Below are positions 11,470-20,999 of a DNA stretch of 64,000 nt, piece after piece. The position numbers were made by a program, and so were the translations under genes. The DNA is from Eulemur rufifrons. Taxonomy: Eukaryota > Chordata > Mammalia > Primates > Lemuridae. The notes under the pieces were generated by a model. It did no database searches. It was not told where the DNA came from and was given only the letters and a program-made list of their open reading frames with translations. Location of the stretch: the NCBI RefSeq assembly GCF_041146395.1, contig NC_091002.1, forward strand, positions 1,668,501 to 1,732,500, given 5' to 3'. The number at the start of each line of letters is the position of its first letter. Position 1 is the stretch's first letter.

Positions 11470-11860
11470 AGACCAAACAACAAAAAAACATCCCAATATG
11501 TCAACCTGTGAGATCTGGTCCTATCGGTGAATGTATACTGTTGACATGGACTCAACACCAGGGACTACTGACACGGATAGTTTTCCCACAAACACATTGT
11601 TGAATGGGGAAGAACTGAGGCAAAACCAAAGTTGCTCAAAGCGTGTACATCATGATCAATTTATGTGGAACATATGAAATGCACACCTAATGCTGCACAC
11701 ATAAACAGCGAGGAGTCTGAAAGACTGCTCATGAAAATACTGACGGTTGTCTGTGCAGTAAGATTTGGAGACTTCGCTTTCTTAACACCTTTTGCACTTT
11801 AAAAATTTTCTATAATTAGTATGTATGATCTCTGTAATCAGACAAAACATGTTTTTAAAC
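11470..11860 (+). repeat. Probable old L1-type 3' UTR remnant
   Basis: The tail 'gcactttaaaaattttctat' and nearby text resemble ends of ancient L1/L1-derived 3' UTRs, but the match is loose. Confidence 0.3.
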
Positions 11861-12285
11861 AAACCAACAAAAAAAGGGTGAATGTTCCTATATATTCCTT
11901 GGCTAAAAAACTGCACATCAACTTCCCCATGACCTCACTGCCTTCTCCAGATCCACTTCCCAATCCGAAGCATCTTCTCCTGACACACCCTGCTCAGGAG
12001 ACTGCTCAGGCGTCTCACCTCCTGAAAGTCTTCTCTGAGGCTTCCAGGCCAGGTTAAGGACCCCTCTTGCATGTATATTTCTTTCAGACGTCACCGTCTT
12101 GTTTTGAATTGTTTTCATGTCTATCTGATACAAGCTGCTCAGGCATATGCCTGAGGGCCCTAGCCCAAAGTGGCTCCTCAATAATTATTTAATGCTCCAA
12201 ATTGAATTGATTTTCTACCTCCTTCAAGAATTAGAAATAGGGTAAAATAAGCTCCATAGTAAGGCAGCGATATACTTCCTACTAT

Positions 12286-12298
12286 CCACTAGATGGCA
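12286..12298 (+). promoter_or_regulatory. CTCF-like core motif
   Basis: CCACTAGATGGCA is a good variant of the CTCF core, with the same orientation as those at 10512 and 20981. No occupancy data. Confidence 0.35.
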
Positions 12299-12419
12299 AC
12301 ACAAGTATTAGAGCAGTAGTCATAACAGGACCTCTTTCAAAAATATCACTATTTTTTTTCCCAAGGGCTTTTAAAATTTCTCTGGTTCTTTCTTTTTGAT
12401 CTGAAATCAAAGGTCTAAT

Positions 12420-13240
12420 AAAGGTTCACTATTCTACGCAGGCTGAAGATGAAATGACATTGTTTTTAAAGATACATGTGCACTTTGGATGAGACTGGGA
12501 AGATTTTAAAATACTGCACTCTAGGCAGATTCAGACACAAAGGGCGCTCGGACCACGGCTGCCAGCTGCCATCCCAGGCGGCAGGCCCAGCTTTGTTTTT
12601 AATGTGTCACCCACGGAACAGCCTTGCTAGCTGCTCCTTCGTGGGTGTTTTGTAAATTATCAAAAGCAAGATAAACTGTAAAACAAAACCCTGGTACAAA
12701 ATGGTGGGATTCTTCTCAAAGAACGACTGCACTTTAACTGCAGGGAGAGTTCAAAGCTGTTGACAAGTGTCCTTTGCCGACCACAGCAGAGGTCTGACTT
12801 GTGACACCCCCTCCCTTCCCAGGACGACAGAAATTCTATTCGGCTGCACTCAACACTTCCAACAAAGACCTGATTGATTATGAAACACTAAGTACCGATT
12901 TGCATAATTTGCCTCTGAAAGAAACAAGCATTGTTCAAGATTAAAGAGACTCCAGTAGGTCCCTCTGGCATATTGTAAAAAGTTCCCTGTAACACAAAAT
13001 CATTATTTTTTTCATTCAATCAGTGGACATAGCTTGCTGTTCAGTTTAGTATGCAGCCAAAGGCACAGCCAGAACAACCACTGTTGTATAAATGTTTGCC
13101 AACTACTGATAAGCTAAAATGATTTTTCACAAGGATCATGTTTCCAAGTTTAATTTAGAGCCCACTAACTAAATTCCGACTCCACTCCCTTCAGCCTGAA
13201 TTGAAAAATGCATCAATACCAATTACTAAGTCTGAGCTAA
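12420..13240. other. Repeat-free block with possible regulatory motifs
   Basis: No repeat is recognised in about 800 bases. It has a locally GC-richer part (12540-12640), an E-box CAGCTG near 12565, a perfect octamer ATTTGCAT at 12898-12905 and a SOX-like CATTGTT near 12930. No open frame of note. It is a candidate conserved non-coding element; conservation is not tested here. Confidence 0.3.
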
Positions 13241-13471
13241 AAGTTAAGAACTAACACAGCTCTGGAGCGCATGGACCCTCCTGAAGTCACAGTGGGGGCT
13301 GTCTGAGTCCTGTCCCCTTGGGGGAGAAAATTCCCAGTGACTTAGTACCCACAAAAGAGCATGGCATTGCCACAGACACTGGCATTCTACTGTGCTCTGG
13401 GCCACAGCAGCAAGTTTGCTAAGGGACCACACGTATATGAACTGTTCCTTTCTTGCTTTCTTGTCTTTCAG

Positions 13472-13741
13472 CAATCGTTTAGGAAGCCAGTCCTATGGGC
13501 GGGGCCTATCTCCTAGCTTCCCCCCTAATTCCTGCGGAGGGTGGCAGTCACTGTGGGAGCCTCTGGCCCGCTCCTCTCCAGGCCTCACCAAGCTCCCTTT
13601 CCCGGTCTCCTCCTGAAGCGCTAGCCTCCTGTGGCTTCCAGAACACCACTCCCTCCAGGTTCCTTCTGAAACCTCTGACAGCTTTTGTTCGCCTTTGCTC
13701 ATTCCCTCTCTGCCTTCGCTAACCTCGGAAATTTATGTCTG
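13472..13741 (+). other. Exon-like segment on the plus strand
   Basis: It is preceded by an excellent acceptor (cttgctttcttgtctttcag, 13452-13471) and followed by a strong donor (GTAAGT at 13742-13747), bounding 270 bases. Reading frames inside are short and resemble no protein I know. If used, it could be a non-coding exon of a transcript antisense to STX18. There is no transcript evidence in the sequence. Confidence 0.25.
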
Positions 13742-13747
13742 GTAAGT

Positions 13748-16319
13748 TCAGCCCTTCCATGGCTCTTTTCTCCACTCATTCTTGCCAGGCCCTCTCACTG
13801 CAATCCACAGCTTTATTCACTATCCACGTGAAATGTTCACCCCGTCCTGCCTCTCTCCTGCGTTCCTGCTGAGTGTACACAGTTGTCTCCTGGACACTGC
13901 CACTTTTTGCCGCTGGCACCTCAAAAGCAACACATCCCAACAGCATCCTCACTCAGCCACTCACACTCACTCTCTGGCTCACTCCCAGTCCCTCCTGTCC
14001 CAATGGCCCCAAAGAGAAAGCCTTGATCCTCTCTCTCTGGAATCCTCAAGTTAGAAAATCTCGGCCATTTTAGACTCTTCCCTCTTTTTCACCTCACAAA
14101 TGAAATTGGTCAGCCAGTCTCCGTTACCCACTGGCCACAGGAGCTGGCCCCCACCCCCCAGCCCCTCCCTGCATTTCCTGCCCGCACTGCGCACGCCAGC
14201 CTGCAGAGCCTTCCTCAGCAAGCCTCTGCCCTGCACTTGGCACCTGCCCCTCGCAGCCTGGAATGTCTGCTTTCCCACTGGCCACCTTCCACTCAAAGGT
14301 GCTGGACCCAAGGAGGCTTTAAAATATGGCATTCTGGGTTCACTTCCTGCCTTCCCTGCACAAAGCCTTCCTTGAGGCATGCTGTAAGTGTCTGATAAAT
14401 GTTAGTTGGATAGATAAGGTACTCTATCCCATCTGTCTGAAAATCTCAGAAGAAAAAAATATATAAGACCATCTTGATCTAAGGAAAATTGTAATCAGTA
14501 GCTAAATAACCTGTTCTGGATTTTTGTTGAGAACCAATACCAATCTTACTGGACTACAGTTTCCAGAATTCAGTATATGTTTTTTTAAGAGAGAGAGAGA
14601 GAAAACACGTATATCAAGAGGAGATTGATTTTTCTAGTTCTGCCCTTTTAACTTCATAGAGTCTCAAGTAGCAGAGTAGCAGATAGCAGAGCTGGTTAAA
14701 CAGGAGAACAAGGGTGATTAACGCTAGATAAATGAATTTAGCAGTCTAATTTCTGATATTAGCCATCGACTTTAGAACAAGCTGAAAAGTACTGCTTCCT
14801 TTCTAATATAATGCTCCCATCCTCTTTAACGGAATTCAGAAATTAAAAAAATAAAATTGTAGATCCTTAGTGTTAATGACATAACCAAACAACTCATGAT
14901 TGAATTTCAAAAGTTGAGTAGCACTATATGGAGCTTAAGTTACTCATTAAGCTCAATGCAACTTCCATTTTAAAACAGGTCTAGGATTTTTACACCTGAA
15001 GCAAATGCCTATCATGCACTAACTCTTCCTCCTCACTCCTCCCACCCCCAACTTTCTCTTATACCTTTAATCTAATTAAAAATTTTCTGTCCTATTCTTC
15101 TAGGTCCCCAAACTGCAAATTATTTGGCATTACTCAATGCATTCCTTCTGTCTCCAGAGTTCTATCTACTCCTCCACTCCTAGTTTATCTGACCTTTCTC
15201 TTTCCCCAGCATACCCTAGGTGGCATCCAGGGTATAAAGCAAGTAAGTATCTCTGGGCCTGAATTCCCGAGACTAGCAAGAGTCTGGAAGACACCTGCTT
15301 TGCCTGAAGAGCAGCATGGTGGGGCATCCTCTGCCTTTCTCCGGCCTCACCTAGCAAAGTTCTTTGCTACTCTGAAGTGAGGTCAGCTGTTATGTTCCCC
15401 CACCTGAGTCTTCTCTCTTCTCTGAGCTAAACATTCCCATTCTCTCAAGAATTCTTTATGTGGAATACATCTGTGGCTCCTGGCCATACTTATTACTAGT
15501 GAATATAGCAGTTCAGGGGCCTCACAAAGCAAATGTGGTTCCCTGAATGGACTTACTACTCTGTGTGTCAGCAGGAAGTGCAGAGAGCAGAACCTCTGCC
15601 TCCCTTATTCCAGACGCTGAGCTTCTAGTTATGCCATCTAAGGGCATGCTTACTTTCACGTGACCGAGTCTTTTCCGTGAGTGCCGCTGATAACTAGGTC
15701 TTCACTATAGTCATATTTTTCCTGGCCTCTTGTTACGTGTAATTCCAATCATTATGCCATTAAAGACATCTACAACTAAAAACCATCATGAATTTAAAAA
15801 AAAATGTGGTGAAAATAGGACTGAGAAAAGAAGCACAGAGCTATAGTTGGTGGACAACCAGCTCAACTAGTCATGACGCCTCAACACTCTATTTTAAAAA
15901 ACGTTTTCTCTACAAAAGTCTCATGAAGAAACTGCTAACTACTGCCTTCTGGAATCAAATATTCTCCTCTCCTACCTGCCTAGCAACACAATCCGAAAGT
16001 ACACAATGAGGCTGGGAGCACATGGTTTAGGCTTCCTGAATCTATGCTGGTTAATCATCACTGCTTTCCTTTCTGTGTGCTTGGAAACCTTTCTTTCAAT
16101 TGTTCACTTGACAAATATGTAAGACCCAGTATCGGCCAGGCACATTAAGGAAGGAGGGAATGAAGCAGTGAAGAAGGGAGGAGAGGTAACAGAACAAGGA
16201 GTTCCATTCCCAGGATCTGACGTGGCTCCACACTGCTTTCCAGATTCAGTCCAAACACTGTTGAGTCTGGAGGCTGTGTGTGGTGAACGCTCATCAGTGT
16301 TGTGCTCTTCCCAGTCTCG
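13748..16319. other. Mostly unique intronic sequence
   Basis: 13.75-14.4 kb is pyrimidine-rich and L2-like in places ('aagccttccttgaggcatgc'). A short (GA)n run is at 14588-14603. 14.4-16.3 kb holds no repeat or exon I can name. Confidence 0.4.
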
Positions 16320-16548
16320 GCACCGCAGAGGATGGACTATAGAGTCAAACAGACCTGGGTTCAGATCCCAGCTCTGCCACTTACTAGTGACACGGCCTTG
16401 TGCCAGTTACTTCCCCTCTTTCAGTCTTCATCTCTGGGGCAGAAACTTGAGACGATGATAACTGAAGGTGACTACAAGTCGTTAATGAAAATGTCTGTAA
16501 AGAATCTGACACTGTATCTGGCACATAGTAGGTGCTCAATCATTCTAA
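16320..16548 (+). repeat. MIR SINE, nearly full length
   Basis: Forward order: 'tatagagtcaaacagacctg', 'cagctctgccacttactagt', 'ttgtgccagttacttcccct', 'tggcacatagtaggtgctca'. It is one of the best-preserved MIRs in the window. Confidence 0.85.
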
Positions 16549-16605
16549 GTTTTCTTTTCCTTCCCTTCTTCACTGTCTGGCTCTCACCCATGAGGGAAAG
16601 TGCAC

Positions 16606-16938
16606 TTTTTTTTTTTTTTTTTTTTTTGAGACAAGAGTCTCACTCTCTTGCCTGGGCTAGAGTGCTGTGGTGTCAGCCTAGCTCACAGCAACCTCAAACT
16701 CCTGGGCTCAAGCGATCCTCCTGTCTCAGCCTCCCAGGTAGCTGGGACTTCAGGCATGTGCCACCGTGCACGGCTAATTTTTTCTATTTTTAGTTGTTTG
16801 GCTAATTTCTTTCTATTTATCGTAGAGACAGGGTTTCACTCTTGCTCAGGCTGGTCTCGAACTCCTGAGCTCAAGCAATCCTCCTGCCTTGGCCTCCCAG
16901 AGTGCTAGGATTACAGGCGTGAGTCACCGTGCCCGGCC
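16606..16938 (-). repeat. Alu SINE with readable, ancestral-looking linker duplication
   Basis: T22 start, GTGCCCGGCC end, target duplicates GAAAGTGCAC/AAGGTGCACC. In the linker the block ggctaatttttt-ctattttta (16772-16793) is followed by a second copy, ggctaatttctttctattta (16800-16819). The extra segment is therefore visibly a tandem duplication, still showing GGCTAATTT where younger copies read CATATAATTT. Confidence 0.95.
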
Positions 16939-17404
16939 ACAAGGTGCACCTTAAAGCAAGCTGAACTTTAGCACATAAGGTGAAAAGCACACACAATTCA
17001 AATGACACCTAAGAAAGGCCACACTGGATTCCTACCGACTCTTGTAGTAAGTTCAAAGCAGCTACCTGACCCCTGCAGTGTTGGAATAGATTGCTGTTTT
17101 TTCAGTTGAGCATCAGGGGAAGTGACTGGTTTAAGTTCAGGAGACATGATGAGAGTGAAAATACATATTCTTAAACGCTAGAATCTTAGGCAGTTACTAG
17201 AAAGGGCCCTAGGGAAACAAAACCAATGAAGGGACCAGCAGATTCACAAGCCCCATTTCCCCCTCTCCCCAGCACCTGCACAGGCTGGCTAGACAAAAGG
17301 CACTGATAACAGGTGTTTTTTCCTGCCAAGCACACCTTTAGCCTCCTACCAGCCAGGCATCTGCAGGACGTGCCTGCGCTGTGCAGCCTGTCCCCACCCT
17401 GCAC
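16939..17404. other. Unassigned intronic sequence
   Basis: No repeat or exon recognised. Confidence 0.4.
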
Positions 17405-17420
17405 GCCAGCGCACTCACCT

Positions 17421-17651
17421 AGCTTTTCTGCTGCTTGCAACGCCTTCCTTTTTCTCAATACTCTCTCCCTGGAACAGACTTTTGATTCGCCACACACATT
17501 CTGGGCCCACTGCTCATACTTGAACTCCATGGGCAATCTATATCCCTTTCGCTGTCGGAGACAGAAGGAGTAGCGGATAGTCAGCATGCAGGCAAGGAAC
17601 AGGGACGCCAGCTCCAGGCACGTGGTGACCTCAGAGTCACTGCTCTGTGCC
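17421..17651 (-). other. Exon-like open segment on the minus strand
   Basis: On the minus strand an open frame runs from a possible but weak acceptor (ggggcacag, poor pyrimidine tract) to a consensus donor, GTGAGTG, at about 17414-17420. It includes the peptide CMLTIRYSFCLRQRKGYRLP with a short hydrophobic stretch before it, then a basic segment. I do not recognise the protein, and it is not part of syntaxin-18. An in-frame stop lies just upstream. It may be chance; kept because frame and donor agree. Confidence 0.15.
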
Positions 17652-18034
17652 CCGATTCCTCACTTGCCTGCATGCTGTGAAGGTCAGATGAGAAGATCCC
17701 CAAGGTCCTTTCTAGCTCAGAAATTTCAAGATAATTTTTTGGTGTTTGATCAACTGGAAAGATTCTATGATCAAACCCTGTCAGTTTCTTTCCACTTCTC
17801 TTTTATGCTTTCCAAAGTTTCCAGCATCATTGTAAGGCTCCAGGTACTCTGCATTCTCATTTATTAAGTTATCTGACTTAGAGCAATTCAGCCGCAGGAC
17901 TTTGGAAAGTCTGGTCATGAAATATTTGTAATTGTTCACATGTCAATAAGGTATAGGTAAAACAGACAATAAAAGAATTACCTTTACAATTATAATAAGC
18001 AAATTTGAATATATTGTTTTTGAGAAGTGATAAT

Positions 18035-18265
18035 AGCAAACACTTATTAATATATAGTACTTACTGTATGCCAAAAAGAATTTTAAGAGCTTTCTACAGA
18101 TTGGTCCATTTAATCCTCATTATAATCTTATGAGATACGTACCATTATTATTCCCATTTTACAGATGAGAGAAGCAGAGTCACTGGCTCAAGGTCTCACT
18201 AGTAAGTGGTAGACCTATATTTGAAATTAGGGAAGGCTACTCTAGAGCCTGTACTCTTAACTTTT
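18035..18265 (-). repeat. MIR SINE, nearly full length
   Basis: 'gtacttactgtatgccaaaa', 'tttaatcctcattataatct', 'ccattttacagatgagagaa', and 'agcctgtactcttaac' in reverse MIR order. Confidence 0.85.
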
Positions 18266-18488
18266 CCTTGCTCTTGAAATTCTTCAGAGCTTTGATAAGA
18301 GGAATGAGAGGAAAAAAACATTTCACTCATGTTTGAGTTCCTCAAATTAAAATCTCAACTCTATCCTTAAAATTATTCATGAATCTTAAATAAATAGTGT
18401 AAAACTCATATTGGAGTTTCACTTTCTAGGAGGGAATCATATTTTTAGTTTCTCAAGTGGCCTTACAGAAAGAGTCATGAACATCTAA

Positions 18489-19107
18489 AGTATAGTTCTT
18501 AACCTTTTTATGGGGTACAGATGCCTTTGAGACTCTGACAAAAACTATGAATCTGATCTCTTCCTTAAAAAAAAACAAATGAATGTGCACTCAGGGAAAC
18601 TAGTTTGCTGGTGAGTACATGTGGTGCTTACTTTTCCATTCTTGGGATACTTCACTTAATAGAATGGGTTCCAACTCTCTCCAGGAGAACCAAAGAGATG
18701 CCATATCGCCATTATTTCTAATAGCTGAGTAACACCAATTGGGTAGCGGACAGAGGTGGGGGCTGGGGGGAAGGGATGGGTGTATACCTACTTGATGAGT
18801 GCGATGTGCACTGCCTGGGGAATGGACACGCTTGAAGTTCTGACTGGGGGGGATGGGGATGTGGGGAGGGGATGGGTGTATACCTCCATGATGAGTGCGA
18901 TGTGCACTGTCTAGGGAATGGACACACTTGAAGCTCAGACTTAGGGGGATGGGGAGGCATGGGCAATATATATAACTTGAACTTTTGTACCCCCATAATG
19001 AGCTGGAAAAAAAAAAAATGAAAATATGCACAGGCAAAAAAAAACCTGCCTATCATTTGAAGCTTCAGAGGCTCTTGGCTCACTGGAGCTCAGGATAAGA
19101 ACCGCTG
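18489..19107. mobile_element. hAT-type MER element, split by a lemur L1
   Basis: The left end 'tagttcttaaccttttta' and right end 'ggataagaaccgct' are inverted copies of a TTCTTAACC-type terminal repeat. The interior 'ggggtacagatgcctttgag' fits a small non-autonomous hAT. Its middle (…gaatgtgcac / atatgcacagg…) is interrupted by the L1 at 18600-19016. Subfamily not assigned. Confidence 0.5.
18600..19016 (+). mobile_element. 5'-truncated strepsirrhine L1 3' end
   Basis: Starts in the end of ORF2/3' UTR ('cttgggatacttcacttaat') and ends 'cttttgtacccccataatga' plus an A12 tail. The 3' UTR contains two head-to-tail copies of a 96-base G-rich unit (TGTATACCT repeats at 18781 and 18877, each followed by GATGAGTGCGATGTGCACTG). 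This tail is what I remember of lemur L1s and is absent from human L1. It is not autonomous: most of the element is missing. Confidence 0.7.
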
Positions 19108-19123
19108 ATCATAACTGTGGTTC

Positions 19124-19124
<1 letters not shown>

Positions 19125-19160
<36 letters not shown>
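19125..19160. repeat. (AC)18 microsatellite
   Basis: Uninterrupted dinucleotide tract of 36 bases, adjoining the hAT end. Confidence 0.98.
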
Positions 19161-19164
<4 letters not shown>

Positions 19165-19419
19165 TAATACCCTTTCTGTAAACATCATCTGCCTCAGGAA
19201 GAACTTTCCAGCTCAGCACCTGCAGACAGCTGGTGGCCATCAGTGGTGGAGTTTGTCTGCATGGTCACACTAACCAGTCACACTAAGGGGGGCTCTGGGG
19301 CCTGCAGGTGTGAAGGTAAGACTGAACATACCATGAGAACCACCCATAAGTCTGCCTTACAAATATGCAGAATGGGGGCGAAATGGAAGAGAAACCTCCA
19401 AATCATCATCATAATAAAT

Positions 19420-19600
19420 CATAATGAATATTTAGTGTTTCCTATGTGTCAGGCACTGTGTTAAGCCTGTTGCATAGATTATCTCCTTTAATCCTCACAA
19501 CAAATGAGAAAACAAATGAGGAGACTTGTCCAAGATCATACAGCAAGTTGAAAAGCCAGGGTCCGTACCCTAAACAGACTCCAGAACCTGTGCTCTTAAA
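19420..19600 (-). repeat. MIR SINE
   Basis: 'cctatgtgtcaggcactgtg', 'tttaatcctcacaacaaatg', 'tccaagatcatacagcaagt', 'agaacctgtgctcttaaatt': reverse MIR. Confidence 0.85.
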
Positions 19601-19613
19601 TTCTTCACTCTAT

Positions 19614-19615
<2 letters not shown>

Positions 19616-19645
<30 letters not shown>
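19616..19645. repeat. (GT)15 microsatellite
   Basis: Uninterrupted 30-base tract 455 bases right of the (AC)n tract. The two are complementary in sequence. Confidence 0.98.
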
Positions 19646-19648
<3 letters not shown>

Positions 19649-20451
19649 GAGCTCTCCAAGGATAAAACTTGAGCTGAAGAACCAAACCAAAGGGCAGCCT
19701 TCTACAATCTCACACACACCAAATTTATTAAAACAAACCCATCAATTTTATCAGTCTCTTAAAAAGCATTTGATGAATGTCTTTTAAATTCTTCTAATCC
19801 ATGGCAAAAAATACTAAGCAAATAAACACATTTACACTCCATCATTGTGCATTCTACATCCAAGGAATATGTTCATTTCCTTTTGTGGTGAAGAATTTAA
19901 AAAAAAACTTTAAGTCCACAAAGAGCTATGTCTTGTTCATTTTGGATCCCCAAAGCCTGGCATAGTTCCTAGCTCAACAAGTATCTAGGAACATTCAACA
20001 AATGAATGAGTGATACATTTTATCAAGAATTTGTCATTTTAAAATAAACATTAAAGAACAGCTATACCTAAAAACTGGTAGTTATGAAGTGTTAAAGTTT
20101 TTTTTTAAATATGGAATTGTATCACCTAATTTTTGCAACTATTTTCATATACACTAAAGGCACACAGTCCCTATAACAAGCAGCCAACAATTTGTGACCT
20201 ACGGTTTATGATCAGCAGCAACTCCTCCCCTTGTGAACGATTAGCAGTACAGTATAAATAAAGTTTATGGCAGCAAACAGGTTCTATCTAAAGTAATCTC
20301 TTAATATTGAACTGAGGTTTAAACAAAAGCACTTAAAAATATGAAAAAAAAATCGTTTTCTATGAATTATAGTATCAGCTATAAGGAAAAGAGGTTTGTG
20401 GAAAAGGCAAGGACCAACACAAACACCTACAGAAGTAGGAAAACCACAGGT
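19646..20451. other. Unassigned AT-rich intronic sequence
   Basis: No repeat or exon recognised. The minor phrase 'tagttcctagctcaacaagt' near 19960 resembles an L2 3' end. Confidence 0.4.
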
Positions 20452-20467
20452 AAAACTGAAATATCAC

Positions 20468-20804
20468 GGCCGGGCGCGGTGGCTCATGCCTGTAATCCTA
20501 GCACTCTGGGAGGCCGAGGCGGGTGGATCGCTCAAGGTCAGGAGTTCGAGACCAGCCTGAGCAAGAGCGAGATCCCGTCTCTACTAAAAATAGAAAGAAA
20601 TTATATGGACAACTAAAAATATATATATAGAAAAATTAGCCGGGCATAGTGGCGCATGCCTGTAGTCCCAGCTACTCGGGAGGCTGAGGCAGGAGGATCG
20701 CTTCAGCCCAGGAGTTTGAGGTTGCTGTGAGCTAGGCTGACGCCACGGCACTCACTCTAGCCTGGGCAACAAAGTGAGACTCTGTCTCAAAAAAAAAAAA
20801 AAAA
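20468..20804 (+). repeat. Young full-length Alu with linker insert
   Basis: Pristine head GGCCGGGCGCGGTGGCTCAT, linker with 'gaaagaaattatatggacaa', A-tail, and a perfect 16-base target duplication AAAACTGAAATATCAC at 20452-20467 and 20805-20820. Low divergence and perfect duplicates argue for a recent insertion. Confidence 0.97.
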
Positions 20805-20980
20805 AAAACTGAAATATCACGACTGCTCTCAATCTCATTCTCCTGGAATTCTAGACCTGGGTTCAAATTATGTTTGAGAAACAACATAAAAATTTCTGTG
20901 CTCATTTCCGTGCAAGCCTAAGGCAAGAGCTTCACCAATACAGACCTTCTTCTACTCAGTGCAGCGAGTGCAGGACCCGT

Positions 20981-20993
20981 CCACTAGGTGGTG
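20981..20993 (+). promoter_or_regulatory. CTCF-like core motif
   Basis: CCACTAGGTGGTG, preceded at 20969 by TGCAGGACC, which resembles the upstream accessory motif. It is the strongest of three such cores, all on the plus strand. No binding data. Confidence 0.4.
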
Positions 20994-20999
20994 CTCTTC

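Noticed and set aside
16302..16793. The longest open frame (163 codons, plus strand)
   Set aside because: It runs from a MIR into an Alu and carries the Alu-derived peptide. It has no conserved domain or splice pattern.
18600..19083. Two overlapping minus-strand frames rich in Pro, Ser and His with internal repeats
   Set aside because: They are the antisense reading of the tandem G-rich units in the L1 3' UTR, not a repeat protein.
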